Below are positions 53,556 through 62,190 of a DNA stretch of 64,000 nucleotides, piece by piece. Numbering within the stretch: the stretch's first letter is position 1; every line of letters begins with the position of its first letter. The DNA comes from Chloroflexi bacterium OLB13 (GTDB lineage: Bacteria; Chloroflexota; Anaerolineae; Aggregatilineales; Phototrophicaceae): positions 1 to 64,000 of the forward strand of contig JZRA01000016.1 in the NCBI GenBank assembly GCA_001567485.1, given 5' to 3'. Below the pieces are notes generated by a model, which made no database searches, had not been told where the DNA came from, and worked only from the letters and a program-made list of their open reading frames with translations. The position numbers were made by a program, and so were the translations under genes.

Positions 53556-53659
53556 GGACAGACCTGTGGCGGTAAGCTGCCTTTCTGTGATCGGTGCACG
53601 AAGTATACCGGAACAATCGGCTGACTCGTGCGTGAGATCCCCATACGTTCATCGGTTGT

Positions 53660-54655
53660 TCAGCCTACGACCAATGCGGGGCCACCTGCGCCAGCCCGAA
53701 GTGTTGTGTGTACGCATCCGAGGGATCTTACGCGGCTCTCGACTTCGTCCGCATCCTCCGATGTCGTGATGCAGTGTACATTTGGCCCAGCATCGAGCGT
53801 GTAGCACACATTCAACCCTTCCGCTCGCCAACGCCGGACAGCCGACATAAGTTCAAGCGAACCGGGCAGCCAATAAAACAACGGCGGAGTGCTGGTCATC
53901 ATCACTGCGTGCATCATATCGGAGTCATGCTCCACGACTCGTGCGAGCCGCGAAAAGTCACGGTCAAGCAGGGCTGCACGGCATATATCGATCCTACTGG
54001 TCGCCGTTGCAACACGCTCTCTCTGAAACTCGCTGGTCGATGCAACAGCATGGCCCTCACGTGATCCAACGTCCTTGTGAACTTCAGAAACCACCGCAAC
54101 GACGTCGACGATATCCCAGTGATCCGGCCCAGCGATGCTGAACGCAAACGACGACTGATGGGTTCCGCCGGCTGCCCACTCTACATATCCGCCCGGCACA
54201 GACCGCGACGCAGAACCCGATCCTAGCCGCGCAAGGGCGCTCAGTTCGTGTTCCGGTAACTCAAGGCCTGCGGCGGAAACTGCCGCAACGGTCAGCGCAG
54301 CAAACGACGATGCGGACGATGCGATTCCCGCGCCCATCGGGAAGTTGTTCCGCGACTCCACCTCTACTTTACCCGTCAGCCCAAGCCGTTCACGCAGTTG
54401 GTCGACATGGCGGACGACGCGATCCAGCGCCGGGCCGGTGGTCGGCTGTCCATTGAGGATCAGACGATCGCGATCCGCGTCATTGAACCACGTTACCCGC
54501 GTTTCGGTGTATAGACCGTCGAGGTTCATGCTGAGTGAGCCATTTGACGGGATGCGAAGTCGCTCGTCGGCATTGCCCCAGTATTTGATAAACGCGATAT
54601 TTGGATGAGCACGCGCGATCGCGGTACCGTTCACTGCAACCAATTCCCTAGACAA
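53660..54655 (-). CDS. Mevalonate-(di)phosphate decarboxylase family protein, probably phosphomevalonate decarboxylase
   Basis: A 331-residue GHMP-fold decarboxylase. Family motifs are IAFIKYWGNADERLRIP, the ATP-loop FPMGAGIASSASSFAA, SGSASRSVPGGYVEW and the catalytic Asp in TLDAGPNVH. Classical diphosphomevalonate decarboxylases usually read KYWGK where this reads KYWGN. The cluster has mevalonate kinase and isopentenyl phosphate kinase, and no phosphomevalonate kinase is visible, which supports decarboxylation of mevalonate 5-phosphate as known for Roseiflexus. Substrate choice is inference; a classical mevalonate diphosphate decarboxylase is the alternative. It diverges from the rightward isoprenoid genes. 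Confidence 0.85.
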   Translation of the reverse strand: MSRELVAVNGTAIARAHPNIAFIKYWGNADERLRIPSNGSLSMNLDGLYTETRVTWFNDADRDRLILNGQPTTGPALDRVVRHVDQLRERLGLTGKVEVESRNNFPMGAGIASSASSFAALTVAAVSAAGLELPEHELSALARLGSGSASRSVPGGYVEWAAGGTHQSSFAFSIAGPDHWDIVDVVAVVSEVHKDVGSREGHAVASTSEFQRERVATATSRIDICRAALLDRDFSRLARVVEHDSDMMHAVMMTSTPPLFYWLPGSLELMSAVRRWRAEGLNVCYTLDAGPNVHCITTSEDADEVESRVRSLGCVHTTLRAGAGGPALVVG

Positions 54656-54670
54656 GACGAAACGTCAGCA

Positions 54671-54698
54671 TTGTACCGGAATCGCCCTCAGATATAAT
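54671..54698 (+). promoter_or_regulatory. Predicted sigma-70 promoter of the rightward isoprenoid genes
   Basis: TTGTAC (54671-54676) and consensus TATAAT (54693-54698) are 16 bases apart, 42 bases before the start at 54741. Confidence 0.65.
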
Positions 54699-54740
54699 CC
54701 CTTTCTGATAAAGCGCTCGATACCGCGAGAGGATCACCGG

Positions 54741-55631
54741 TTGCATGTCCTGATTGCACTGATTCGAACGATGCGACCCAAGCAGTGGACGAAGAACGTC
54801 CTGTTTGTGTATCCCGCATTGATTGCCGATGGTCAGCTGTTTCTGGCCGTTCCGTTTCTACGCGCAACCGCAGCATGCGCATTGTTGTGCTTGATCGCGG
54901 GCGCGGTCTACATCCTCAACGATCTGGTTGACATCGAAAGCGACCGGCAGCATCCACGCAAACGACTGCGCCCCCTACCCTCCGGCGAACTTCCAATGTC
55001 GATTGCGCGCGGGGCCGCGGTTTTGTTTCCGCTTGCCGGGTTGATCTGCGCCTATTTAATCGACTGGCGCTTGAGCGTTGTCCTCGGCACGTACTATGTC
55101 CTTCAGTTGTTCTACATCTTCTGGCTCAAGCACGTCGTGCTCGTCGATATCATGGCGCTAACGGCCGGATTCGTCCTGCGCGTCGTGGCCGGCGTTGTGG
55201 TCATCGAAGTCACTCAGTTCTCGCCATGGCTGTATGTGTGCATGGGCCTACTCGCGATGTTTCTTTCCGTCGCCAAGCGGCGGCAAGAACTGATTCTCTT
55301 GGGGGATGATGCGGCCGCCATCAGAAAGACATACGGCGACTATTCGCTGCCCCTTCTCGACGAACTTCTCCGAATCACGGCGACAAGCACATTTATCGCG
55401 TACACGCTGTACACAATCGAGACACCATCGCCTTTACTGGCGCGAACCAACCTCGCGCTCGCCACAGTGCCTTTCGTGATGTACGGCTTGTTCCGTTACC
55501 TTTACCTCATCTACGTCAGGGGGGAGAGCGCGCCGCCTGACGAGGTTCTGCTCAAAGACCGCGCGCTCCAAATCGATATCGCGCTGTATGCAGTGGCGTT
55601 CGCCATCATCCTCTATGTCGTCCCTCAGTGA
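54741..55631 (+). CDS. UbiA-family decaprenyl-phosphate phosphoribosyltransferase-like protein
   Basis: A 296-residue polytopic prenyltransferase with about eight or nine helices. The aspartate-rich motif is ILNDLVDIESDRQHPRKRLRP, and the second motif region is YGDYSLPLLDELLRI. The N-terminus RTMRPKQWTKNVLFVYP is typical of the DPPR-synthase branch, which moves 5-phosphoribosyl onto a polyprenyl phosphate to make the precursor of arabinofuranose donors. The start is TTG 54741, with GAGAGG upstream. It leads the rightward run prenyltransferase-mevalonate kinase-IPK, with 17 bases of overlap to the kinase. Other UbiA substrates cannot be excluded. Confidence 0.86.
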   Translation: MHVLIALIRTMRPKQWTKNVLFVYPALIADGQLFLAVPFLRATAACALLCLIAGAVYILNDLVDIESDRQHPRKRLRPLPSGELPMSIARGAAVLFPLAGLICAYLIDWRLSVVLGTYYVLQLFYIFWLKHVVLVDIMALTAGFVLRVVAGVVVIEVTQFSPWLYVCMGLLAMFLSVAKRRQELILLGDDAAAIRKTYGDYSLPLLDELLRITATSTFIAYTLYTIETPSPLLARTNLALATVPFVMYGLFRYLYLIYVRGESAPPDEVLLKDRALQIDIALYAVAFAIILYVVPQ

Positions 55632-56574
55632 GTCCACGCCTGCCAGCGCGCCCGGCAAGGTGATCCTGCTGGGTGAACATGCCGTCGTATACGGTCAGCC
55701 AGCGATTGCGTTTCCGGTGTCGACGCTGCGGACACGCGTAACCATCCGTGACGCCGCTCAACTTCGCGTTACGTCCGCAATTTGGGATCGCACCTATCAG
55801 ATCGCGGACGCCGCGATGCATGCTGATCCAGTGTATTCAGTCCTCAGCCTGACAGCCGAAGCGCTTGGCGTTCCTATCCCGATTCGCCACTACAACATCG
55901 AATCCGACATTCCGGCGGCCAGTGGCCTCGGCAGTGGCGCGGCCCTTTCAGCAGCGCTTGGACGTGCCGTAGCCGCAGCAGCAGGACTCAACCTCGATCC
56001 CGCGGTGCTCAATAGTGTCGTGTTTGAGGTCGAACGTCTTTATCACGGGACACCGAGCGGCATTGATAATACTGTCGTTGTGTATGAAAAGCCGGTCTAC
56101 TTCGTGCGCGGCCACCCGATCCAGCTTCTGCATGTGCAGGCCGAGTACACGTTCGTCGTGGCCGATACCGGCATCCGCGCCCCCACGCGGGAATCCGTCG
56201 CCGATGTCCGCGCGTTAATGGTGACACAACCTGCTGCAACCACGCGGGCCGTTTCCGCGATAGGAGATCTTGTCGCACGCACGCGTGACGCGCTTGCAGT
56301 GGGCGATGTCACCGCCGTCGGGCGTTGTATGAACTTGAATCACACGCTGCTCCAGCAGCTTACCGTATCATCCCCGGAATTGGATCGGCTTATGCAGGTG
56401 GCAACCGACGCAGGCGCATTAGGAGCAAAGCTCTCAGGCGGCGGGCGCGGTGGAAACATGATCGCACTGGTAAACCCTGAAACCACTTCCACCATCGAGA
56501 TGGCACTGCGTGCGGCTGGAGCGGTACACACTTTTGTCACCGTGCTTCGTGCCGGAATGGAGACCGCGACGTAA
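55615..56574 (+). CDS. mvk: Mevalonate kinase
   Basis: A 319-residue GHMP kinase, phosphorylating mevalonate to mevalonate 5-phosphate. Motifs: ASAPGKVILLGEHAVVYGQPA-type N-terminus (GKVILLGEHAVVYG), the ATP loop IPAASGLGSGAALSAAL, GTPSGIDNTVVVY and the C-terminal KLSGGGRGGNMIAL. ATG 55615 gives the expected N-terminus; the upstream in-frame ATG at 55588 lies within the prenyltransferase gene. Its stop shares a base with the IPK start (TAATG), so the two kinases are translationally coupled. Confidence 0.93.
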   Translation: MSSLSESTPASAPGKVILLGEHAVVYGQPAIAFPVSTLRTRVTIRDAAQLRVTSAIWDRTYQIADAAMHADPVYSVLSLTAEALGVPIPIRHYNIESDIPAASGLGSGAALSAALGRAVAAAAGLNLDPAVLNSVVFEVERLYHGTPSGIDNTVVVYEKPVYFVRGHPIQLLHVQAEYTFVVADTGIRAPTRESVADVRALMVTQPAATTRAVSAIGDLVARTRDALAVGDVTAVGRCMNLNHTLLQQLTVSSPELDRLMQVATDAGALGAKLSGGGRGGNMIALVNPETTSTIEMALRAAGAVHTFVTVLRAGMETAT

Positions 56575-57368
56575 TGACGACTCTGCTCAAACTCGGCGGA
56601 TCGCTGATTACCGATAAGCGCGGGGAGAAAGCGTTCCGTCAAGACGTGATGCGCCGGATCGCCAACGAGGTCGAGCGTGCTGACAACCGTTCTCCGCAGC
56701 GGCTCGTGATCGGCCACGGCAGTGGATCGTTCGGGCATGTGCCGGCGAATAAATACGGCACGATCAACGGTGTGCATTCCGATGATGGGTGGCGCGGCTT
56801 CACGGAGGTCGCTCGTGTCGCATCCGAACTCAACGAACTCGTCACGGGGGAACTGTGGAATGCAGGCTTGCCAGCGATGCGGATCCAACCCTCCGCTTCG
56901 CTCATCGCGCATGATGGCGTGCCCGCGCAGATGGACGTAATGGCGATCAAAGCGGCGCTCGATCACGGCTTGATCCCGGTCGTCCACGGCGATGTGGCAT
57001 TTGATGACGTGCGCGGCGGGACGATCATCTCGACCGAGTCGCTGTTCACATACTTGGCCGGCAGGCTCACGGTGAGGTCGATCATCCTTGCCGGCGAGGT
57101 GCCGGGAGTGCTTGACGACTCCGGACGCGTCATCCCCCAGATCACGCCGGAGAGCGCAGCGACGATAGCGCACAATCTCGGCGGCAGCAGCGGAACCGAC
57201 GTCACAGGAGGGATGCTGACGAAGGTGACGGACATGCTCCGGCTCGTAATCCAGAATCCATCCATACGGATTCACATCATCAACGGGCTGGAAACCGACG
57301 CCGTATTGCATGCACTTCTCGGAGACTACAGCGGCGGCACGGTCATTCATGCCGGCTCAAACGCCTAG
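56574..57368 (+). CDS. ipk: Isopentenyl phosphate kinase
   Basis: A 264-residue amino-acid-kinase-fold enzyme that phosphorylates isopentenyl phosphate to IPP. N-terminal LLKLGGSLITDKRGEK and the IPK-specific glycine-rich segment VIGHGSGSFGHVPANKYG, with its catalytic histidine, separate it from glutamate or aspartate kinases. Further landmarks are VVHGDVAFDD and SGTDVTGGMLTKV. IPK is typical of the archaeal-type mevalonate pathway and is found in some Chloroflexota. The 3' end overlaps the convergent permease gene by 26 bases. Confidence 0.92.
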   Translation: MTTLLKLGGSLITDKRGEKAFRQDVMRRIANEVERADNRSPQRLVIGHGSGSFGHVPANKYGTINGVHSDDGWRGFTEVARVASELNELVTGELWNAGLPAMRIQPSASLIAHDGVPAQMDVMAIKAALDHGLIPVVHGDVAFDDVRGGTIISTESLFTYLAGRLTVRSIILAGEVPGVLDDSGRVIPQITPESAATIAHNLGGSSGTDVTGGMLTKVTDMLRLVIQNPSIRIHIINGLETDAVLHALLGDYSGGTVIHAGSNA

Positions 57369-58125
57369 CCGCGACTGAGAGTCCGCCTACCGCGAGAATA
57401 ATCCCGATCGCCGGCGCGGCGACAACCCACGGCGCAGTCCGGATATCAGCACGTCCGTCCGCGATCATGCTCCCCCACTCCGGCGAAGCAATGTCCCCGG
57501 CGAAACCGAGAAACGACAGCGTCGTAATTAGCAGTAGGTTGGATGCGAACGCGGTGATGGCGTACGCCAACAGCACCGGCCGCGATACCGGCAAGATATG
57601 CACGGCGAGAATCCGCCAGCGGCGCGCGCCGAGCGAGCGGGCAGCCGTAACGTGGAGCTGCTCCGACGTGATGCGGATTTGATCGCGCAGCACGACTGCC
57701 GCCAGCGGCACATGACTTAACCCGGCGGCCACCGCGACCGCAAAACCCGAACGGTCGAGCGCCGTCAATATCACCATCGCGGAGACGACGGAAGGCATAG
57801 ACAGCAGGCTCTCGATCACCAGATCGCCGGCGCGCCTCAGGCTCGGAACTGGCCCAAACGCGGCGAGTCCGCCGAGGAGAGCAGCGCCTGCGAGCGTCAC
57901 GATAAGCGCAATCACGCTGCCGGACATCGTGGGCAAGGCGCCTGCAAGAAGCCGTGCGAGGACGTCTCTGCCGAGGGCGTCCGTACCAAGAAGATGATCG
58001 GCGCTCGGCGGCAAACGCGGCGCAAAGACAAACGTCGCTGTCGGATCTACGGTAAGGAGCGTCGGCAGGACGATCAACATCGCCAGCGCGCCGCCGATTG
58101 CCCACGCCAAAACGCGCCTAGGCAT
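57343..58125 (-). CDS. Peptide/nickel-type ABC transporter permease (DppC-like)
   Basis: A 260-residue inner-membrane permease with five or six helices. The DppC-type loop is HLLGTDALGRDVLARLLAG, and the coupling segment for the ATPase is TAARSLGARRWRILAVHILP. Starts at ATG 58125, inside the end of the DppB-like gene. Third gene of a dppA-dppB-dppC-type unit with overlaps between all three. No ATPase gene follows: the unit ends against IPK. Confidence 0.9.
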   Translation of the reverse strand: MPRRVLAWAIGGALAMLIVLPTLLTVDPTATFVFAPRLPPSADHLLGTDALGRDVLARLLAGALPTMSGSVIALIVTLAGAALLGGLAAFGPVPSLRRAGDLVIESLLSMPSVVSAMVILTALDRSGFAVAVAAGLSHVPLAAVVLRDQIRITSEQLHVTAARSLGARRWRILAVHILPVSRPVLLAYAITAFASNLLLITTLSFLGFAGDIASPEWGSMIADGRADIRTAPWVVAAPAIGIILAVGGLSVAARRLSRHE

Positions 58126-59014
58126 CAAAGTGTCCCGATTCGCCCCTGCCAGATAGTGGACGTGCGATCATCTGCGCGATAACGTACAGACTGGCAACAT
58201 ACAAGACCAAGCCTTGCACGACCGGATAATCACGCCGCATCACACTGTCGATCATCAGCCGCCCAATTCCGCCACGCGTGAACAGCACCTCTGTTACGAC
58301 CGTGCCGCTGAGCAAAAAGCCGATCTGCACGGCGATCAGTCCCATTAACGGCCGGATGGCGTTCGGCATGATGTGAATCCAGAAGACACGACGCGGCGGC
58401 AATCCTTTACCGTGCGCAGTTGTGACAAAACTGCGACGCTCCAGATCAACGATGTTGGCAAGCAGAGGGATCACAATTGTGGCTGCAACGTAGAGCGACA
58501 GCACCGCGGCCGCTGTCACGACATTCTCAACAGAAGATGGGCTAGGAACCCCTAGCACTGCGATTGCCAGCGTACCAGTGATGAACGTCGGCGCGGCAGA
58601 GCCGACAACACACACCAAGTCGATTGCAGGCCGCAGCCGCGGAACGGACGCGCACGCCGCTGCGATCATAATCCAAACGGTCGTGAGAAGCAGACTCATT
58701 GACGCGAGGATCACTGTGCTCGACAGTCGTTCTCCGATCAACTCCAAAACCGATCTGCCGCTGTACAGCGATACGCCAAGATCACCGCGCATGAGGCGGC
58801 CGATATACGTGACGTACTGAATCACAACTGGTTCGTTGAGATCAGCGTAGGCGTCATCAGCTGGCTGGAATACGGCGTTCGACCCGGACTCGACCTGCTG
58901 TGCTCGCAGCGCATTTCCGGGCAGCACACGAATACCGACGAACGCGACGGTCACCGCGACAGCAATCGTCGCTAGCGCGTACGCGGTTCTAGCCGCTAGG
59001 GTCGTAACTCGCAT
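58118..59014 (-). CDS. Peptide/nickel-type ABC transporter permease (DppB-like)
   Basis: A 298-residue permease with about six helices. The DppB-type features are VVIQYVTYIGRLMRGDLGVSL in part (YIGRLMRGDLGVSL), the EAA-type loop TTAHGKGLPPRRVFWIHIMPNAIRPL (in part AHGKGLPPRRVFWIH), and the end EVLFTRGGIGRLMIDSVMRRDYP in part (FTRGGIGRLMIDS). ATG 59014 is likely; it overlaps the dppA-like gene by 26 bases. It should pair with the DppC-like subunit to form the channel. Confidence 0.88.
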   Translation of the reverse strand: MRVTTLAARTAYALATIAVAVTVAFVGIRVLPGNALRAQQVESGSNAVFQPADDAYADLNEPVVIQYVTYIGRLMRGDLGVSLYSGRSVLELIGERLSSTVILASMSLLLTTVWIMIAAACASVPRLRPAIDLVCVVGSAAPTFITGTLAIAVLGVPSPSSVENVVTAAAVLSLYVAATIVIPLLANIVDLERRSFVTTAHGKGLPPRRVFWIHIMPNAIRPLMGLIAVQIGFLLSGTVVTEVLFTRGGIGRLMIDSVMRRDYPVVQGLVLYVASLYVIAQMIARPLSGRGESGHFDA

Positions 59015-60605
59015 TGTAGATAATCGGATACCAGCCATAGACGTCGAAGCGCAGTCCATGCACGCGGCTCGACACGCCGATCAAGTTGACTTTGTTCCGG
59101 ATTGGCAGGATAAGCGCCTGATCCATAATCGCTTGCTGGATCGCGCCGTATCGTTCAGCACGCAGCCCCGGATCAAGCTGCTGCACAGCGTCACGCATCA
59201 GGTTGTCGAACTCCGCATTCGCAAAACCCGTCCAGTTTCGCGCGGCATCGGTCGTGAAGTACGTCCGCAAGAAGGCTGGATCAACCCCATACGACGTGAG
59301 CGACACGAGGTTATAGTCTCCGCTGTCGACAGCGCTGACAAGCGATGGAAAATCTGGCACCGCGACGGGTTCTACACGCACGCCAATGGTGCGCCACTGA
59401 TCCTGTATGACCTGAATGATCTGCCGGTACTCTCCCCATGGAGGCACAAGTACACGCAGTGTCAGGTCACCGTTCGGATCATCCCAATAACCGTTCGCAT
59501 CGGCATCCACAAAGCCCAGCGTAGAGATCAGCGCGCGCGCCTGCTGGACATCGAACTGGTATTGGTCGACTGACACGTCGAGATAAAACTGTACGCCGGG
59601 AGTAAGTGGGCCTTGCGCCGCTGGTGAGAAGCCTTGATAGATGTTATCGACGATCGTCTGTCGATTGAGGCCGATCAACAAAGCCTGCCGAAATGTCGGG
59701 TTGTCCGTGGGAAACTGCCGGATATTGAACAGAAACTGATCGGGCTGACCGGGAATGCGCACCGTCTGAAGGTCGATCACACTGCTGCCGACGACGACCC
59801 GCGCATCGCTCGGCGGTAGTTCGCCGATAACCTGCGCATCTCCCTGCTCCAGCGCGGTCAGGCGCGTGGAGGGATCGGTAAAGAAGCGAAACTCGATCTC
59901 CTCAATCGGGTTCGCGGCGGGCGGCTGATAGAACGGCGGCCCCCACGCATAGTTGGGATTCCGCCGAAGGACGATTCGCTCGTCGGGAATGTATTCGACG
60001 AAAATATACGGCCCCGTTCCGACTTGATTGAACTGGTAGCGTTCGTTCGAATATGTGTTCAGAGCCGCCGGGCTGGCGATTCCCAGATAGAACTGGCTCA
60101 AGCCGTCGAGCAATGGGCTGAACGGCTGAGCAAGAATAATCGAAATCGTGTAGTCGTCAGAGATTTCGTAGCCGGCGTAAGGGCCGAGCAGTCCGAGCGC
60201 CGCTTGAGAACGCGTTTCAGGCGCCGTGATCCGCGCTAATGTGGTTCCGACCGCCGCCGCGTTAAATGGTGTTCCGTCGTGAAAGGTGACACCCTGTTTC
60301 AGTGTGAACGTATACGTCGTCTGATCGGGCGACACCGTCCAAGACTCAGCAAGTCCCGGCACGAATTGCCCGGTGTCTGGATCGCGGTATACGAGGGTGT
60401 CATACACCTGCCGGAGCACGATTCCAATCTCGGATGACTGGTTGACGTGCGGATCGAACCCACTGGGTGACAGTGTCAAGCCGTATACGATCCGGTTGCG
60501 CGACACAACAGGCGATGAGTTGGGCGTGCACGCGGTGGCGCTGATGCAGACCGCCGCGAACGCCAACCAGACAACAAGGTGTTTCCACGGTGCGCGTAGA
60601 GACAT
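58989..60605 (-). CDS. Extracytoplasmic solute-binding lipoprotein (DppA/SBP_bac_5 family)
   Basis: A 538-residue substrate-binding lipoprotein for an ABC importer of peptides or similar solutes. The lipobox is SATAC (Cys26), followed by a Ser/Pro linker. The family-5 signature is visible in TYTFTLKQGVTFHDGTPFNAAAV in part (KQGVTFHDGTPFNAAAV). Further segments are GTGPYIFVEY and ALLIGLNRQTIVDNIYQG. Ligand specificity cannot be read. First gene of the leftward dppA-B-C unit, divergent from the PrsW-like gene. Confidence 0.92.
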   Translation of the reverse strand: MSLRAPWKHLVVWLAFAAVCISATACTPNSSPVVSRNRIVYGLTLSPSGFDPHVNQSSEIGIVLRQVYDTLVYRDPDTGQFVPGLAESWTVSPDQTTYTFTLKQGVTFHDGTPFNAAAVGTTLARITAPETRSQAALGLLGPYAGYEISDDYTISIILAQPFSPLLDGLSQFYLGIASPAALNTYSNERYQFNQVGTGPYIFVEYIPDERIVLRRNPNYAWGPPFYQPPAANPIEEIEFRFFTDPSTRLTALEQGDAQVIGELPPSDARVVVGSSVIDLQTVRIPGQPDQFLFNIRQFPTDNPTFRQALLIGLNRQTIVDNIYQGFSPAAQGPLTPGVQFYLDVSVDQYQFDVQQARALISTLGFVDADANGYWDDPNGDLTLRVLVPPWGEYRQIIQVIQDQWRTIGVRVEPVAVPDFPSLVSAVDSGDYNLVSLTSYGVDPAFLRTYFTTDAARNWTGFANAEFDNLMRDAVQQLDPGLRAERYGAIQQAIMDQALILPIRNKVNLIGVSSRVHGLRFDVYGWYPIIYNASYDPSG

Positions 60606-60682
60606 GGTTCCAGTATCTAGGCGGTTACACTAAAATGGAGCAACTCGATTCTACCATGTCGCGTGGAACCCTCGGAGGCTGA

Positions 60683-61591
60683 TTGTCTACATTTCGTTCT
60701 GGGCTTCTCACGCCGCCTCGCGAAGAGGAAGAACGCAGTCCGTTTCGGCCTGTGTGGCGAAGCCTGATCTTCGAGCAGTACGCGATGTTTGCAATCGTTA
60801 TCGGCACGTTCGCCCTCCAAGTGTTCTTGGGTATTGAACCTCCAAGTAGAATATCGGCGCCGCTCAATGTCCTGTTGGCATTACTTCCCGTATTCTTATG
60901 GCTGATCTGGTCGTATTTTCCGGAACGGCGAGCGCCGCAGCCTCGATCCGGCCTGATTCTGATCTTCCTCATGACTGCGCTGTTCGGGCAGGCCGTTGGC
61001 AGGCCGCTCATCAATGACGTATTTCGTGTCAACGAATGGCTGCCGCTGTCGTCGGCGCTGACACGTATCGCTGGTTACACCGTGACGACCGGCCTCGTAC
61101 AGGTGGGAATCTGCTATCTCGTCATTCGTGCGATTGTCTGGCCAAACCTCATTCGATCACGCTATGACTTCATCGCCTATGGCGCTGTGGCGGCGCTGGG
61201 TTACACACTCGTACCCAATGTCGAATTCGCGACAACGGGTAATCCGCTGGCGTATGTCGTCGCCCTGCATACGGCCGCGCAGGTTGTGACGCTCACCATG
61301 GCGATGATCGTCGTGGGCTATGGCGTATCCGCTGTCACGATTGACAATGTATCAGCACTAGCACAGCCCGTGATCTTTGCGGTGGCAGCAGGCGTTGTCG
61401 GCGCATCGATTCCACTTTTCGGCGGGTTTCTCAACGCATCGTTCTCAGCCGGCGGCACGTCACTACCACGCTACTTGTTCGCCATCCTATTCATCGGGGC
61501 GTTCATGACCGGATTGATCTTCGTGATGCACTTTCTTTACCGCTTCTCCGAGCGCCAATCGGTCGAGCGTCGGCTCGGAACGCCGGAGTAG
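60683..61591 (+). CDS. Polytopic membrane protein resembling PrsW protease but lacking its glutamates
   Basis: A 302-residue integral membrane protein with about eight helices. The segment YDFIAYGAVAALGYTLVPNVEFA matches in pattern the PrsW core (DGIVYGAAVGLGF...EN), and VALHTAAQ resembles the PrsW HALW helix. The catalytic EExxK motif of PrsW is missing: the equivalent position reads QVGICYLVIRA. I therefore infer a possibly inactive PrsW-like protein; unrelated folds are possible. It is the first of three rightward genes with gaps of three and five bases. Confidence 0.65.
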   Translation: MSTFRSGLLTPPREEEERSPFRPVWRSLIFEQYAMFAIVIGTFALQVFLGIEPPSRISAPLNVLLALLPVFLWLIWSYFPERRAPQPRSGLILIFLMTALFGQAVGRPLINDVFRVNEWLPLSSALTRIAGYTVTTGLVQVGICYLVIRAIVWPNLIRSRYDFIAYGAVAALGYTLVPNVEFATTGNPLAYVVALHTAAQVVTLTMAMIVVGYGVSAVTIDNVSALAQPVIFAVAAGVVGASIPLFGGFLNASFSAGGTSLPRYLFAILFIGAFMTGLIFVMHFLYRFSERQSVERRLGTPE

Positions 61592-61594
61592 CTT

Positions 61595-62185
61595 GTGGCT
61601 GCCTATTTCGATGATGTCGACACGACATCACGGCGGGTTCGCTTCGCGCACTATTTCACCATACTCTACATGGTGGCTGCCCTGATCGTTGCGATCGGGC
61701 TTCGCGACACGTCGCTGTTCGCCACAACACGGTTCAGCAACGCGGAAGTTGGCATTGTGGCGTACTACCCGGCAAATTGGCTGCTCGATACGAGCACAAG
61801 CGTTATGCGTGCAACCGACGTTAGCCAGCGCGAATTCAAGACCGTCATCGAGATCTCCGTGCTTCCATTTGGAAGCCGCATGAGCGCGCGCAACATCATC
61901 GATGACTTAACCTTTAAGCGGCGCGAGACCTTGCCTTACTACCGCAGCCTGACGACCTTCCCTTCTCTACTCCGGTCGCAAGATGAGGTGATCGTCAGCG
62001 AGTACACGTTCGTCAGTGCGCTGAACGACCCTTTCCTCGTCTCCGTCCCGACGGTGGTCATCGGTCGCGACGTAGCAATCGAGCGCCGCAATCAGGTCAT
62101 CCTCGTGACGTTTCAAGCGGACGCACGGGTTTATGAAACCGAGTTGGCGGTGTTCGAACGATTCTTGGATACGCTGGAATTCTAG
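61595..62185 (+). CDS. Membrane-anchored protein with PsbP-like extracytoplasmic domain
   Basis: A 196-residue protein starting at GTG 61595, three bases after the upstream stop. Residues 20-40 form a single membrane helix. The outer domain (about 45-196) opens with FSNAEVGIVAYYPANWLLDTS and continues with EFKTVIEISVLPFG, reminiscent of PsbP/Mog1-like folds. That similarity is by eye and weak. Function unknown. It lies between the PrsW-like and protease genes. Confidence 0.65.
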   Translation: MAAYFDDVDTTSRRVRFAHYFTILYMVAALIVAIGLRDTSLFATTRFSNAEVGIVAYYPANWLLDTSTSVMRATDVSQREFKTVIEISVLPFGSRMSARNIIDDLTFKRRETLPYYRSLTTFPSLLRSQDEVIVSEYTFVSALNDPFLVSVPTVVIGRDVAIERRNQVILVTFQADARVYETELAVFERFLDTLEF

Positions 62186-62190
62186 CCGCA

